In this document: positions 42,641 to 51,852 of the stretch, piece after piece
Layout: every line of letters starts with the position of its first letter
Position numbering within the stretch: position 1 is the stretch's first letter
Assembly: GCF_030682035.1 (NCBI RefSeq)
Contig: NZ_JAUXQZ010000037.1
Location: forward strand, 62,001-126,000
Direction of reading: 5' to 3'
Origin: Brevundimonas sp.
GTDB taxonomy: Bacteria; Pseudomonadota; Alphaproteobacteria; Caulobacterales; Caulobacteraceae
DNA: 64,000 nt
The notes under the pieces: model-generated
Seen by the model: the letters and a program-made list of their open reading frames with translations, nothing else
Database searches by the model: none
What the model was told of the DNA's origin: nothing
Made by a program: the position numbers and the translations under genes

Positions 42641-43273
42641 ATGCCCGAAGAACCCGCCCCGTTCAGCCAACCGCACTCCCGCCGACTACCGGCTAATGTC
42701 CGACCGCTTCATCTTGTGCTGGTCGCCGCCGTGGCGGTAGTCGCGGCGGGCTTGCTGGGACTTCGAGCCGTCGCCTTGCCAGGGCCGCGACCGGTCCTCG
42801 ACGGCGACCGGCTCGAGATACAGGTCGTCACCCCGGTCGAGCCGAAGCCTGCCGCCGGATCGGTGATGGAGGTTGGTGATCTCGTGGATGGATTCGAGTT
42901 TGTTCAACCGCCGCGACCCATGATCGAACCGGTCGCCTATGCCCCCTATGACGAGGATTTCGAGGCGCCGGAATCCCGGCCCGCGCCCAAGCGATACGTC
43001 GAGGACGCCGTCATCCACGCGCCGCCGCAACCCGAGCCGCCCGCGAGGGATCGGCTGGACGACCGCGTCGGGCGCTGGTTCGGCTTCGACGCGCCCGACC
43101 GGGACTATCGCGCTGAACGCGAGGCCCGCCGCGAGCGTCGCGAGGCGCGGGCGCAGCAGGACCGCGAAGGACGGAGCGTGCGCTGGTATCGGTCCGATGG
43201 CGAACCCGTCGGCGATGGCGGGCGAGATGACCGTCGCCGGCAGGACGAAGATCCCGACGACCTCCGGGGCTGA
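42641..43273 (+). CDS. Single-pass membrane protein with a charged, disordered C-terminus
   Basis: 210 residues from ATG 42641. A proline-rich N-terminus leads to one TM (PLHLVLVAAVAVVAAGLLGLRAVAL, about 20-44). The periplasmic part is rich in Pro, Asp, Glu and Arg (RPVLDGDRLEIQVVTPVEPK, FEFVQPPRPMIEPVAYAPYDEDF) and ends in an Arg/Asp-rich tail (DRDYRAEREARRERREARAQQDREGRSVRWY). No known domain is visible. A longer in-frame start at 42524 exists but adds non-conserved sequence before the TM. Confidence 0.6.
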   Translation: MPEEPAPFSQPHSRRLPANVRPLHLVLVAAVAVVAAGLLGLRAVALPGPRPVLDGDRLEIQVVTPVEPKPAAGSVMEVGDLVDGFEFVQPPRPMIEPVAYAPYDEDFEAPESRPAPKRYVEDAVIHAPPQPEPPARDRLDDRVGRWFGFDAPDRDYRAEREARRERREARAQQDREGRSVRWYRSDGEPVGDGGRDDRRRQDEDPDDLRG

Positions 43274-43624
43274 CAGGCGCGGTTCGCGCTCCGGTCCCCC
43301 CATTTTGGGACACTCGTTCCCCTTCATGCAGAAGGCCGGCCTCGTGGCCCGGATCGCCGCCGATGCCGTGCGTGCGGCTCTGGCCGGCGACCCCAAGCGT
43401 GGCGGGATTATGGCGTTCTTGCCCCGGCTGGGCGAGTTATTCGCCCTGTGGGAGAAAATCGGGACCCGCCGCGGCGATATTTCGCCTCGAAGTGCGGCTT
43501 GCGCCACCGATTGTCTCGCCAACTTGACCCGGCGTGACCTTGGCAGCCGCCCGGACGCGGTCTAGGTCGGTGCCTCAATCCGATCACCGGCCGACCGGGG
43601 TCGAGCTTTACGGGAGAAGCGCTC
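43274..43624. other. Intergenic region with a low-confidence small ORF
   Basis: 351 bp between a membrane protein gene and the SCP2-like gene. A possible 79-codon ORF on the plus strand (43326-43565, beginning MQKAGLVARIAADAVR) has plausible composition but no clear ribosome-binding site and no recognised similarity. Nothing else is seen. Confidence 0.3.
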
Positions 43625-43930
43625 ATGGCCGATCTGGCTCAAGTCACAGAACACATCCGCGGCGCCGTGGGCGACAACTCCGGTCTGGGCAAGACCGTGA
43701 AGATCGACCTGGGCGATGTCGGCAAGATCTTCATCGACGGCGCCTCGGTTCCGAACTCGGTGACCAATGAGGACAAGCCCGCCGACGCCACCGTCTCGAT
43801 CGGTTGGGACGACTTCATGGCCCTGTCGGCCGGCCAGCTGGATCCGATGATGGCCTTCATGCAGGGCAAGCTGAAGATCGCCGGCGACATGATGATCGCC
43901 CAGAAACTGGCCCCGCTGCTGAAGCGGTAA
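43625..43930 (+). CDS. SCP2 sterol-carrier-like domain protein
   Basis: 101 residues, with GGGAGAAGCGCTC just before the ATG. The sequence fits one SCP2 domain: KTVKIDLGDVGKIFIDGASVPNSVTNEDKPADATVSIGWDDFMALSAGQLDPMMAFMQGKLKIAGDMMIAQKLAPLL, with the family's 'D..i.....f..l..g..dp..af..Gki.i.Gd...a..l...l' pattern. It binds lipids or acyl chains. An acyl-CoA dehydrogenase follows after an inverted-repeat element, which suggests a link to acyl-CoA metabolism. Confidence 0.9.
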   Translation: MADLAQVTEHIRGAVGDNSGLGKTVKIDLGDVGKIFIDGASVPNSVTNEDKPADATVSIGWDDFMALSAGQLDPMMAFMQGKLKIAGDMMIAQKLAPLLKR

Positions 43931-43940
43931 GACGGATACG

Positions 43941-44090
43941 TTCTCCCTCCCCTGTATGGGGAGGGATGTCGGCGCGAAGCGACGACAGGGTGGGGAAGTT
44001 CAGGCCACGGCTCCATAGGCGGAAGCTTCACACAACCCCACCCGGATTGGCTTCGCCAATCGTCCCTCCCCATGAAAGACAGGGAAAAGG
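43941..44090. repeat. Intergenic inverted-repeat element, copy A
   Basis: About 150 bp with arms that are rough inverted copies: the left arm contains ATGGGGAGGGA, a small GGCGCGAAGC hairpin and GGGTGGGG; the right arm contains CCCCACCC, a perfect ATTGGC-TTC-GCCAAT hairpin and TCCCTCCCCAT. It resembles REP- or MITE-like extragenic repeats. A second element of similar design lies at 59565-59731. Confidence 0.65.
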
Positions 44091-44099
44091 AGCACGACC

Positions 44100-45323
44100 A
44101 TGGAATTCCGGCACAGCGACAGGGCCCTGCACTGGCAGGAGCGGGTGAAACGCTTCCTCGACGACCACGTCCTGCCGCGTGAGGAGGAGTATCGGACGCA
44201 GGTCCGCGAGGATCACACCCGCCAGCCTCCCGCCATGGAGGAGATGAAGGCGAAGGCGCGCGCGGCCGGCCTGTGGAACATGTTCCTGCCCGGCGATCCC
44301 AATCACGAAAATGGGGGCGCGGGTCTGACCAACCTCGAATACGCCCCGCTGGCCGAGCTCATGGGCCGCCACCTGTGGTCGGCCGAGGTGTTCAACTGCA
44401 ACGCCCCGGACACCGGCAATATGGAAGTGCTCCATATGTACGGGAACGCGGCCCAGCAGACGAAATGGCTCAAACCCCTGATGGCCGGCGAGATCCGCTC
44501 GGCCTTCCTGATGACCGAGCCCGAGGTGGCCTCGTCCGACGCCACCAACATCCAGACCCGGATCGTGCGCGACGGCGACCACTATGTGATCAACGGTCGC
44601 AAATGGTGGTCGACCAATATGGCCCACCCGAACGTCGCCGTGACCATCGTCATGGGGAAGACCGACCCCGACGCCGCCACCCACGCCCAGCAGTCGCAAA
44701 TCATTATCCCCACCAACACGCCCGGTTTCCGGGTCGAGCGGATGTTGTCGGTGTTCGGCTATGACGAACGCCCGATCGGTCATGCCGAGGTCGTGCTCGA
44801 GAATGTCCGTGTGCCGGTCGAGAACCTGATCGCCGGCGAGGGCAGGGGCTTCGAGATCGCCCAGGGCCGCCTCGGCCCCGGCCGCATCCACCACTGTATG
44901 CGAGTCATCGGCGTCGCCGAACGGTCGCTGGAGCTGATGGTCCAACGCCTGCTGTCGAGGACCGCGTTCAAGAAGCCCCTGGCGGAGCATTCGGTCTGGG
45001 AACAGCGCATCGGGGAGGCCCGCACCAATATCGAGATGTGCCGCCTGCTGGTGCTCAAGGCCGCCTGGCTGATGGACGAGGCCGGCGCCAGGAACGCCAG
45101 GTCAGAGATTGCCCAGATCAAGGTCGCCGCGCCCCGCATGGCCCTTCAGATCATCGACGACGCCATCCAGGCCTTCGGCGCCGCCGGCGTCTCGGCCGAT
45201 ACGCCGCTGGCCGAAATGTACGCCATGGTCCGCACCCTGCGCATCGCCGACGGCCCCGACGAGGTCCACAACCGGACGGTGGCCCGGCTGGAATACGCCA
45301 AACACGGCGGCCGGGGCGGGTAG
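44100..45323 (+). CDS. Acyl-CoA dehydrogenase
   Basis: 407 residues of the ACAD11-like type. Visible features: N-terminal helical domain (ERVKRFLDDHVLPREEEYR), middle beta domain with FLMTEPEVASSDATNIQTRIVRDGDHYVINGRKWWSTNMAHPN (FAD/substrate contact), and C-terminal helical domain with GEGRGFEIAQGRLGPGRIHHCMRVIG, AFGAAGVSADTPLAEMYAMVRTLRIADGPDEVHNRTVAR (the FAD-binding RIADGPDEVH). It catalyses the alpha,beta-oxidation of an acyl-CoA, passing electrons to ETF; chain length cannot be told. GGAAAAGGAG precedes the ATG. Confidence 0.92.
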   Translation: MEFRHSDRALHWQERVKRFLDDHVLPREEEYRTQVREDHTRQPPAMEEMKAKARAAGLWNMFLPGDPNHENGGAGLTNLEYAPLAELMGRHLWSAEVFNCNAPDTGNMEVLHMYGNAAQQTKWLKPLMAGEIRSAFLMTEPEVASSDATNIQTRIVRDGDHYVINGRKWWSTNMAHPNVAVTIVMGKTDPDAATHAQQSQIIIPTNTPGFRVERMLSVFGYDERPIGHAEVVLENVRVPVENLIAGEGRGFEIAQGRLGPGRIHHCMRVIGVAERSLELMVQRLLSRTAFKKPLAEHSVWEQRIGEARTNIEMCRLLVLKAAWLMDEAGARNARSEIAQIKVAAPRMALQIIDDAIQAFGAAGVSADTPLAEMYAMVRTLRIADGPDEVHNRTVARLEYAKHGGRGG

Positions 45324-45383
45324 GCCTTCCGGTTGCCCGGGCCATCGGCCCGTGCGAGTTTCGCCTTTACAGGGGAGATCACC

Positions 45384-46673
45384 ATGCTGAACCGTTTGGC
45401 CGCGGCGGCCGTCGCCGCGCTGGCGCTGACATTGGGTCTTTCCGGGCCTGCCCTCGCCGACACCCTGGTCATCACCGCCGCCCGGATGGTGGATGTCGAG
45501 CGCGGCCGCTATGTCGACAATCCCGTCGTCGTGGTCACTGATGGCCGGATCACCGCGGTCGGGACCGCCGTGCCCGCCGACCTGCCTGCGGACGCGCGAC
45601 GACTCGACCTGCCGGGCCTGACCCTGTTGCCGGGTCTGATCGACATGCACGTCCATCTGGCTTCGACGCCCTATGTCTCAGGCTGGAATGAACTGGACTA
45701 CGCCGACGACTTCGGCGCCGTGCTGCAGGTTCCCCACGCGCGGGCCAATCTGATGGCCGGCTTCACCACGGTGCGGAATCTGGGCGGACCGGACTTCGCC
45801 GACGTCGCCCTGCGTCAGGCCATCGACGGGGGCTTCGTCGAGGGACCCCGGGTCATCCCGGCCGGCGCCTCGTTCGGCGCCACCGGCGGCCACTGCGACA
45901 TCACCGGCATGCCGCGCTCCCTGGCCCAGGCCAATCCGTTCAACACCGACGGCGTCGAGGCTGCCCGCCACGCCGTACGCGAGGTGCGCAAATACGGCGC
46001 CCAGGTGATCAAGGTCTGCGCCACCGGCGGCGTCTTCTCGCGCAACACCGAGCCGGGCCAGCAGCAGATGACTCTGGCTGAACTGACCGCCGTCGCCGAC
46101 GAGGCGCATATGTGGGGCCTCAGGGTCGCGGCCCATGCCCACGGCGCGGCGGGCATCGCCGACGCCATCCGCGCCGGCATCGACACCATCGAACACGCCT
46201 CGCTGATCGACGCCGAGGGCATCCGTCTGGCGGTCCAGCACGGGACCTGGCTGTCGATGGACATCTACAACACCGACTTCACCCAGGCGACGGGCACCGA
46301 GTTCGGGGTCACCGAGGACAATCTGCGCAAGGACCGGGAGATCGGCCAGCTGCAGCGCGACAATTTCCGCGCCGCCCACCGCGCCGGGGCGCGGATGGTG
46401 TTCGGCACCGACGCCGCCATCTATCCGCATGGCCAGAACGCCAGACAGTTCGCGGTCATGGTCGAATACGGCATGACCCCCGCCGAGGCGATCCGCGCGG
46501 CCACCTGGAACGCGGGTCTGGCGCTGGGCCGCGAACGCGATGTCGGGGCCATCGCCGTCGGCCGCTACGGCGACCTGATCGCGGTGTCGGGCGATCCGTT
46601 GGCCGATGTGCGGATGCTGGAGACGGTGCCCGTGGTCATCAAGGGCGGGGCGGTGGTCCGGGACGCGCGCTGA
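45384..46673 (+). CDS. Exported metal-dependent amidohydrolase (dipeptidase-like)
   Basis: 429 residues from ATG 45384, with AGGGGAG upstream. The signal peptide ends at PALADT. The amidohydrolase TIM barrel shows the metal ligands: LIDMHVHLAS (HxH), VIKVCATGGVFS (carboxylated Lys), AAHAHGAAG and IEHASLID (His), and VFGTDAAIYPHG (Asp). It resembles Caulobacter prolidase-like carboxypeptidases that act on L-Xaa-L-Arg/Lys dipeptides, but imidazolonepropionase-like proteins share the motifs. The most likely role is periplasmic peptide breakdown. Confidence 0.85.
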   Translation: MLNRLAAAAVAALALTLGLSGPALADTLVITAARMVDVERGRYVDNPVVVVTDGRITAVGTAVPADLPADARRLDLPGLTLLPGLIDMHVHLASTPYVSGWNELDYADDFGAVLQVPHARANLMAGFTTVRNLGGPDFADVALRQAIDGGFVEGPRVIPAGASFGATGGHCDITGMPRSLAQANPFNTDGVEAARHAVREVRKYGAQVIKVCATGGVFSRNTEPGQQQMTLAELTAVADEAHMWGLRVAAHAHGAAGIADAIRAGIDTIEHASLIDAEGIRLAVQHGTWLSMDIYNTDFTQATGTEFGVTEDNLRKDREIGQLQRDNFRAAHRAGARMVFGTDAAIYPHGQNARQFAVMVEYGMTPAEAIRAATWNAGLALGRERDVGAIAVGRYGDLIAVSGDPLADVRMLETVPVVIKGGAVVRDAR

Positions 46674-46678
46674 GCCAG

Positions 46679-47716
46679 CTAGCTGATATAGACCCGGGGC
46701 GCCCGTGCGCTGACCGACGTCAAAAGCTCATAGGCGATGGTTCCGGCCGCGTCCGCCGCGTCGTCCAGCATCCGGTTCGGGCCGAACAGTTCGACCGTAT
46801 CGCCGACCGCGACCTCAAGCCCGGTGACATCTACGGCGCAGACGTCCATCGACACCCGCCCCACGATCGGCCGCAGCTGACCGGCGACGCAGACCAGACC
46901 CTTCGGGCTGTAGGACCGCAAGACCCCGTCCGCATAGCCCGTGGCGCAGGTCGCGATCCGGGTCGGACCGCTCGCCACGAAGCCGCGCGAATAGCCGACG
47001 CTCTCACCGCCCGGAACCTCGCGCACCTGCAGCACCTCGGCCGCCAGCGTCGCCACCGGTCGGATGCGGTCGTCGGGCCGCCCCTCTGGCCCGCCGCCGT
47101 AAAGGCAAATGCCCGGCCGCAGGGCGTCGAACGCATAGTCTGGTCCCAGGAAGGCGCCGCCCGAGTTGGCGAACGACCGCACCGTCCCTGGGTACCGCGC
47201 CGCCGCTGCCGCGAAGGCATCCCGCTGGCGCGCGTTCATCGGCTCGGCCGGATCGTCGGCGCAGGCCAGATGGCTCAACACCAGTTCCAGTCCCTCGAAG
47301 GCGTCCGGCGCGTCATCGACGCGGAACCCCAGCCGGTTCATCCCGGTGTCGATTTGCAGGCCGCACGCGCCACCGCCGGCCCCGCGCCATTCGACCAGCT
47401 GCGCGCCGGTGTTCAGCACCGGCCTCAGCCCCGCCGCCCGCAATCGCGTCGCCCGTCCCGTCAAACATCCATCCAACACATAGATCGCCGCGTCGCCTCC
47501 CAGCGCCGCGCGCAACCGCTCGCCCTCGCTGGTCCGCGCGACAAAGAAGGTATGTGCGCCTTCGGCCATCAACCGTTCGGCGCAGGCGGCGGCGCCCAGC
47601 CCATACCCGTCGGCCTTGACCACCGGATGCACGGGCGCGCCGCCGGCGGTTTCCAGCGTGTGGAAATTGGCGGCAAGCGCGTTCAGGTCGATCGTCAGCG
47701 TGGCCGGTGCGGGCAT
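46679..47716 (-). CDS. alr: Alanine racemase
   Basis: 345 residues. The PLP lysine is in PVVKADGYGLGA (about residue 34). LDGCLTG, LQIDTGMNRLGF and SHLACADDP are the conserved phosphate- and substrate-binding strands. ESVGYSRGFVAS holds the expected second catalytic Tyr region, followed by ATGYADGVLR and GRVSMDVCAVDVTG. It makes D-alanine for peptidoglycan. It stands alone between the amidohydrolase (convergent) and the ABC ATPase (same strand, 48 bp upstream). Confidence 0.93.
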   Translation of the reverse strand: MPAPATLTIDLNALAANFHTLETAGGAPVHPVVKADGYGLGAAACAERLMAEGAHTFFVARTSEGERLRAALGGDAAIYVLDGCLTGRATRLRAAGLRPVLNTGAQLVEWRGAGGGACGLQIDTGMNRLGFRVDDAPDAFEGLELVLSHLACADDPAEPMNARQRDAFAAAAARYPGTVRSFANSGGAFLGPDYAFDALRPGICLYGGGPEGRPDDRIRPVATLAAEVLQVREVPGGESVGYSRGFVASGPTRIATCATGYADGVLRSYSPKGLVCVAGQLRPIVGRVSMDVCAVDVTGLEVAVGDTVELFGPNRMLDDAADAAGTIAYELLTSVSARAPRVYIS

Positions 47717-47764
47717 CCCGCCATCTATGGCGACCCGCTTGTGCGATGCAACACGCGCCCCGCT

Positions 47765-48847
47765 CTACAGGCGGATGAAGGCCGCGCCGTCGGCGTCGAA
47801 CAGATGCGCCTGATCCGCCGGAACCTTGAGGCTCAGCGTCTCACCGGCCGAGGGCCGCACGTCGCCGGGCAACAGCACCGTCACCGGCTCATCGCCCGCC
47901 GTCAGATAGGCATAGGTCGCATGGCCCAGGGTTTCGACGAAGACGACCTTGGCCGAAACCACGTCGCCCTCGCCCGCGAGCGTCAGATGCTCGGGCCGCA
48001 CGCCAACGGTGACCTTGTCTCCGACCCTGGCGCGGTCGGCGTCGACCGCGATCGTCAGCGTCTCGCCCGCCGCCGTCCGCACTGTCGCCCCCTTGGCCGT
48101 CGCCGTGACGATCTCGGCGGGCAACAGGTTCATCTTCGGACTGCCGATGAACTCGGCCACGAACAGGTTGCGGGGCCGTTCGTACAGCTCCATCGGCTTG
48201 CCGACCTGTTCGATCCGCCCCGCGTTCAGCACCACGATCCGGTCGGCCAGCGTCATGGCCTCGACCTGGTCGTGGGTGACATAGACCATGGTCGTCTTCA
48301 GCCGCTCGTGCAGGCTGGCGAACTCGTAGCGCATCCGCACCCGCAGCGCGGCGTCGAGGTTGGACAGGGGTTCGTCGAACAGGAAGACCTGCGGTTCGCG
48401 CACGATGGCCCGGCCGATGGCGACGCGCTGACGCTGGCCGCCGGACAGGGCCTTGGGCTTGCGGTCCAGATAGTCGGTGATGTTCAGCGTCTCGGCCGCG
48501 CCGCGCACCCGGCGGTCGATCTCGGCCTTGTCCGCCTTGGCCAGTTTCAGGCCGAACGCCATGTTCTCGTAGACGCTCATATGCGGATACAGGGCGTAGG
48601 ACTGGAACACCATGGCTATGCCCCGGTCGGACGGGCCGAGGTCGTTGACCAGCTTCCCGCCGATGGCGATGTCCCCGCCGGTCGCCTCTTCCAGACCCGC
48701 GATGGTCCTGAGCAGCGTGGACTTGCCGCAGCCCGACGGGCCGACGAAGACCACGAACTCGCCGTCGGCGATCTCGAGATCTACGCTCTTCAGCACCTCG
48801 GTGGTCCCGAAGCTCTTGGTCACCCCGGTCAGCCGGACATCCGCCAT
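47765..48847 (-). CDS. ABC transporter ATP-binding protein, MalK/UgpC type (orphan)
   Basis: 360 residues from ATG 48847; the earlier ATG at 48883 adds 12 residues. The nucleotide-binding domain shows Walker [11 protein letters not shown]-loop [23 protein letters not shown], signature [14 protein letters not shown], Walker [17 protein letters not shown] and H-loop VTHDQ. The C-terminal OB-type regulatory domain ([29 protein letters not shown]) is that of the sugar importer ATPases MalK, UgpC and MsmK. No permease or binding-protein gene is near, so it may serve several transporters encoded elsewhere. Confidence 0.9.
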   Translation of the reverse strand: MADVRLTGVTKSFGTTEVLKSVDLEIADGEFVVFVGPSGCGKSTLLRTIAGLEEATGGDIAIGGKLVNDLGPSDRGIAMVFQSYALYPHMSVYENMAFGLKLAKADKAEIDRRVRGAAETLNITDYLDRKPKALSGGQRQRVAIGRAIVREPQVFLFDEPLSNLDAALRVRMRYEFASLHERLKTTMVYVTHDQVEAMTLADRIVVLNAGRIEQVGKPMELYERPRNLFVAEFIGSPKMNLLPAEIVTATAKGATVRTAAGETLTIAVDADRARVGDKVTVGVRPEHLTLAGEGDVVSAKVVFVETLGHATYAYLTAGDEPVTVLLPGDVRPSAGETLSLKVPADQAHLFDADGAAFIRL

Positions 48848-48940
48848 GTGTTTCCTGCCCGCAGCTTCTTGTTTTGCGGCCACCGTAAACGGTTACAGGG
48901 CGCGATCAATCCTTCGCCGCGCCGGGGCGAAGGGCAGGGG

Positions 48941-51145
48941 CTAGCGAGGCCCCTTGGCCTTGTACGGCGGCCTGGCGGTCGCGGGCTTGCCGCGCGCGTC
49001 CTTGGCTCCCCACGGACGGTCGCCGCCCTTGGGTTTGCCTTTCCACGGCTTGTCGCCGGCACCGGCCGGGGCCGGTGCTGCATCGGAACGCGGCGTCCAC
49101 GGCGTCTTGCCTTCTACAGGCGGCTTCTTCACCCACGGCTTTTTGCCTTCCGGCGTCGGATCGTTCGGCGTGCGTTTGACCCAGGGCTTCTTGCCCTCGG
49201 CGGCGGCAGCCGCCGCGTCGTCCCGCTTGACCCACGGCTTCTTGTCAGCCTGCGGACGCTCCTCCCGGGACTTCCAGGCAGGCTTGTCGCCGGTCTCTTC
49301 GCGCTTGACCCAGGGCTTTTTGCCTTCAGCGGCGGGCGCCGCGTCGTCGCGCTTGACCCAAGGCTTCTTCGCGCCCTCGGGACGATCCTCGCGCGACTTC
49401 CAGGCCGGCTTGTCGCCGCCTTCTTCCCGTTTCGCCCACGGCTTGCGCTCGGGGCGGTCGCCGGTCGGATGGTCGCCCGCGGGCTTCTTGTCCCAGCGGC
49501 TGACGGGCTTCTCGGACGGGCCCGGCTTGACCGCCGGGTCGATCTTGACGCCGTCCTCAAGGCCGAGTGCGATGGCGGCCTCGAATTTGGCCTTCATCTC
49601 GTGGGTGATCTCGAACTTGGTCTCGCGCTCGAATATCTTGATCGAGCCGATATCGCGCTTGGTCACGTGACCAAGGCGGCAGATGGTCGGCATCAGCCAT
49701 TTCGGATCGGCGTTCTTGTCGCGGCCGATATTGATCCGGTACCAGGTCATGTCTCCGCCGCGGGCGAAGTCCGTATAGGGCACGTCGAGTTGGCCCTTGT
49801 CGTTCTTGCCCGTCTCCTGCTGACGCTTCATCCGGTCGTCGTCGTAGACGTCTTCAGGGGCCGGCAGCTTCTGCTGGTAGAGGCGGATCAGGGCGGCGGC
49901 GATCTGCTCGGGCGAGCTCTTTTCCAGCAGCTGCTTGCCCAGCGCCAGAACCGCCTCGTCCTCGACCGGCGCAATCAACACCGGATCGGCCAGCATGCGG
50001 ACATGGTCATTGGCGAGGATCATCTCGGCCGAAGGCGGGCCGCTCCATTCGGCCTTGATCGAGGCCGATTGCAGCATCAGCTCCACCTTGCGACGGCGCG
50101 TGTAGCTGACCAGCAGGACCGAGACGCCCTTCTTGCCGGCGCGGCCGGTACGGCCCGAACGGTGCAGCAGGCCGGCCTTGTTGACCGGGATCTCGGCGTG
50201 GATGACCAGCCCCAGATCGGGCAGGTCGAGGCCGCGGGCGGCGACGTCGGTGGCGACGCAGACGCGTGCGTGGCCGTCGCGCAGGGCCTGCAGCGCTTCC
50301 GACCGCTGGCTCTGGGTCAGTTCGCCCGACAGGCCGACCACAGAGAAGCCGCGTTCGCGCAGGGACGAGGTCAGGTGTTTCACCCGCTCCCGGGTGTTGG
50401 CGAACACAAGGGCGCCGGGGGCCTCGAAGTATCGGAGGACATTGACGACCGCGAGTTCGACCTCATTCGGGGCGACGCGGATGGCCTTGTATTCGATATC
50501 GGCGTGCGAACCGGCGCCGACGACCGTGTCGATCCGCAGCGCGTCCTGCTGATAGGTCTTGGCCAATTGCACGATGTCGCGCGCCAGGGTGGCCGAGAAC
50601 ATCAAGGTGCGGCGCTCGGCCGGGGCGGCGTCGAGGATGAAGGTCAGATCTTCCTGGAAGCCCATGTCCAGCATTTCGTCGGCTTCATCCAGCACCACGG
50701 CCTGCAGCGTCGACAGGTCCAGCGATCCGCGCTCGACGTGGTCGCGCAACCGGCCCGGGGTGCCGACGACGATGTGGCAGCCGCGATTCAGCGCCTGGCG
50801 CTCGACCTTGGGATCCATGCCGCCGACGCACGACACGATGCGCGCGCCGGTCTGGGCATACAGCCATTGCAGCTCGGTCGAGACCTGCAGCGCCAGTTCG
50901 CGCGTGGGAGCGATGACGAGGGCCACCGGTGCGCCGAACTCGGCGAATTTCTCCGCTTCGCCCAGCAGGGTGGGCGCCAGGGCCAGGCCGAAGGCGACGG
51001 TCTTGCCCGATCCGGTCTGGGCGGAGACCAGCAGATCGCGGCCCTGTTCGGCCTCCAGCACGGCGGATTGCACCGGCGTGGGTTCGGCATAGCCACGATC
51101 GGAAAGGGCGCGGTCAAGCGCGGGATGACTGGCGGGGAAAGGCAT
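48941..51145 (-). CDS. DEAD-box RNA helicase with DbpA-type RNA-binding domain and repetitive basic tail
   Basis: 734 residues from ATG 51145; GTG 51163 is also possible. Helicase motifs: YAEPTPVQSAVLE (Q), SAQTGSGKT (I), APTRELALQV (Ia), GTPGRLRDH (Ib), VLDEADEMLDMGF (II), FSATL (III), VATDVAARGLDLPDL and HRSGRTGRAGKKG (V-VI). A DbpA/CsdA-like RNA-binding domain follows (WYRINIGRDKNADPKWLMPTICRLGHVTKRDIGSIKIFERETKFEI). The last 170 residues are basic repeats with KKPWVKR. It is probably the DeaD/CsdA-type cold-shock and ribosome-biogenesis helicase. Confidence 0.92.
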   Translation of the reverse strand: MPFPASHPALDRALSDRGYAEPTPVQSAVLEAEQGRDLLVSAQTGSGKTVAFGLALAPTLLGEAEKFAEFGAPVALVIAPTRELALQVSTELQWLYAQTGARIVSCVGGMDPKVERQALNRGCHIVVGTPGRLRDHVERGSLDLSTLQAVVLDEADEMLDMGFQEDLTFILDAAPAERRTLMFSATLARDIVQLAKTYQQDALRIDTVVGAGSHADIEYKAIRVAPNEVELAVVNVLRYFEAPGALVFANTRERVKHLTSSLRERGFSVVGLSGELTQSQRSEALQALRDGHARVCVATDVAARGLDLPDLGLVIHAEIPVNKAGLLHRSGRTGRAGKKGVSVLLVSYTRRRKVELMLQSASIKAEWSGPPSAEMILANDHVRMLADPVLIAPVEDEAVLALGKQLLEKSSPEQIAAALIRLYQQKLPAPEDVYDDDRMKRQQETGKNDKGQLDVPYTDFARGGDMTWYRINIGRDKNADPKWLMPTICRLGHVTKRDIGSIKIFERETKFEITHEMKAKFEAAIALGLEDGVKIDPAVKPGPSEKPVSRWDKKPAGDHPTGDRPERKPWAKREEGGDKPAWKSREDRPEGAKKPWVKRDDAAPAAEGKKPWVKREETGDKPAWKSREERPQADKKPWVKRDDAAAAAAEGKKPWVKRTPNDPTPEGKKPWVKKPPVEGKTPWTPRSDAAPAPAGAGDKPWKGKPKGGDRPWGAKDARGKPATARPPYKAKGPR
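49181..49437 (-). repeat. Tandem duplication in the helicase tail
   Basis: Two copies of a unit of about 43 codons (REEGGDKPAWKSREDRP / REETGDKPAWKSREERP, each followed by KKPWVKRDDAA and EGKKPWVK) lie side by side, with further KKPWVKR/KKPWVKK half-units after them. Positions are approximate. Confidence 0.7.
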
Positions 51146-51340
51146 GGGGCGGTCCAATAGCACGATTCAGCGCGCGAACGGTCGGCGCGGAAGGCGGCGG
51201 ACGGCGGCGTATGATGGGAAATAACGGCGGAATGGTGAAAGCCGCGAAATTGAGGCTGCGCTCCTCAAGGGACGGATGCCGGCTTTACCAATTAGAGAGC
51301 CTGCGGGGGGATACTGGCCGGGTTCAAACAGGCTTCCACC

Positions 51341-51691
51341 ATGTTCGTGCTTCGCGCCGCTGGCTCAACGCTTCTGATCTACGCCCTGTTCAACGCCGCC
51401 TTCGGCCTGAACCGGCAGGAGTTGCCGTGGGTGATTTCGGCCGTCCTGCTGACGATCGGCGGGATCGCCCTGCTTGTGGCGCAGCCGTGGTCGCGGATCG
51501 TGGTGCTGGCGTCCGCCGCCGCCGCCGCCGCGGTCGGCGCGATCAGCCAGTTCAGGACAGCTCAGGACGTAGATATCAGCCTGGAGTCCGCCACGGTGGC
51601 CTGGACCCTGTGGTCGGCCCTGTGGCTGGCGACGGCCTATATCGGCACGAAATATCTGTCTGACAAAGGCGTGGTGGTCGAGGAGCTATAG
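51341..51691 (+). CDS. Small membrane protein, unknown function
   Basis: 116 residues from ATG 51341. Four hydrophobic segments: about 6-24, 31-48 (WVISAVLLTIGGIALLVA), 53-68 (IVVLASAAAAAAVGAI) and 87-104 (TVAWTLWSALWLATAYIG). A short charged C-terminus follows (KYLSDKGVVVEEL). No family is recognised. It is divergent from the helicase. Confidence 0.6.
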   Translation: MFVLRAAGSTLLIYALFNAAFGLNRQELPWVISAVLLTIGGIALLVAQPWSRIVVLASAAAAAAVGAISQFRTAQDVDISLESATVAWTLWSALWLATAYIGTKYLSDKGVVVEEL

Positions 51692-51852
51692 GATGGCGAA
51701 CCGCGATCGCTGAAACGGTCGATTAAGGCTCCTGCTGTAGACTTGGGTTTCGTTCAACGCACCTGCGGGCCGTGTTCGGCCCCACTGGAAAATGTTGTGA
51801 ACCGCTCTGTATTCACCCCGAACCGGGCCTCCCCCGTCCTGATGGCAGCGCC

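Noticed and set aside
42939..43565. Plus-strand frame overlapping the charged membrane protein gene
   Set aside because: The first two thirds is a Pro/Arg/Ser-rich shadow; only the last 79 codons lie outside the gene, and they lack a ribosome-binding site.
46112..51160. A 1682-codon plus-strand open frame across amidohydrolase, alr, ABC ATPase and helicase
   Set aside because: It runs antisense to three well-identified genes and its product is low-complexity Arg/Gly/His-rich sequence; this is an effect of high GC content.
51262..51325. tRNA-like stretch (CTTTACCAATTAGAGAGCC, then GGGTTCAAAC) before the small membrane protein gene
   Set aside because: It resembles a D-arm and T-arm, but no acceptor or anticodon stem can be drawn on either strand. 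It could be a worn remnant, not a gene.
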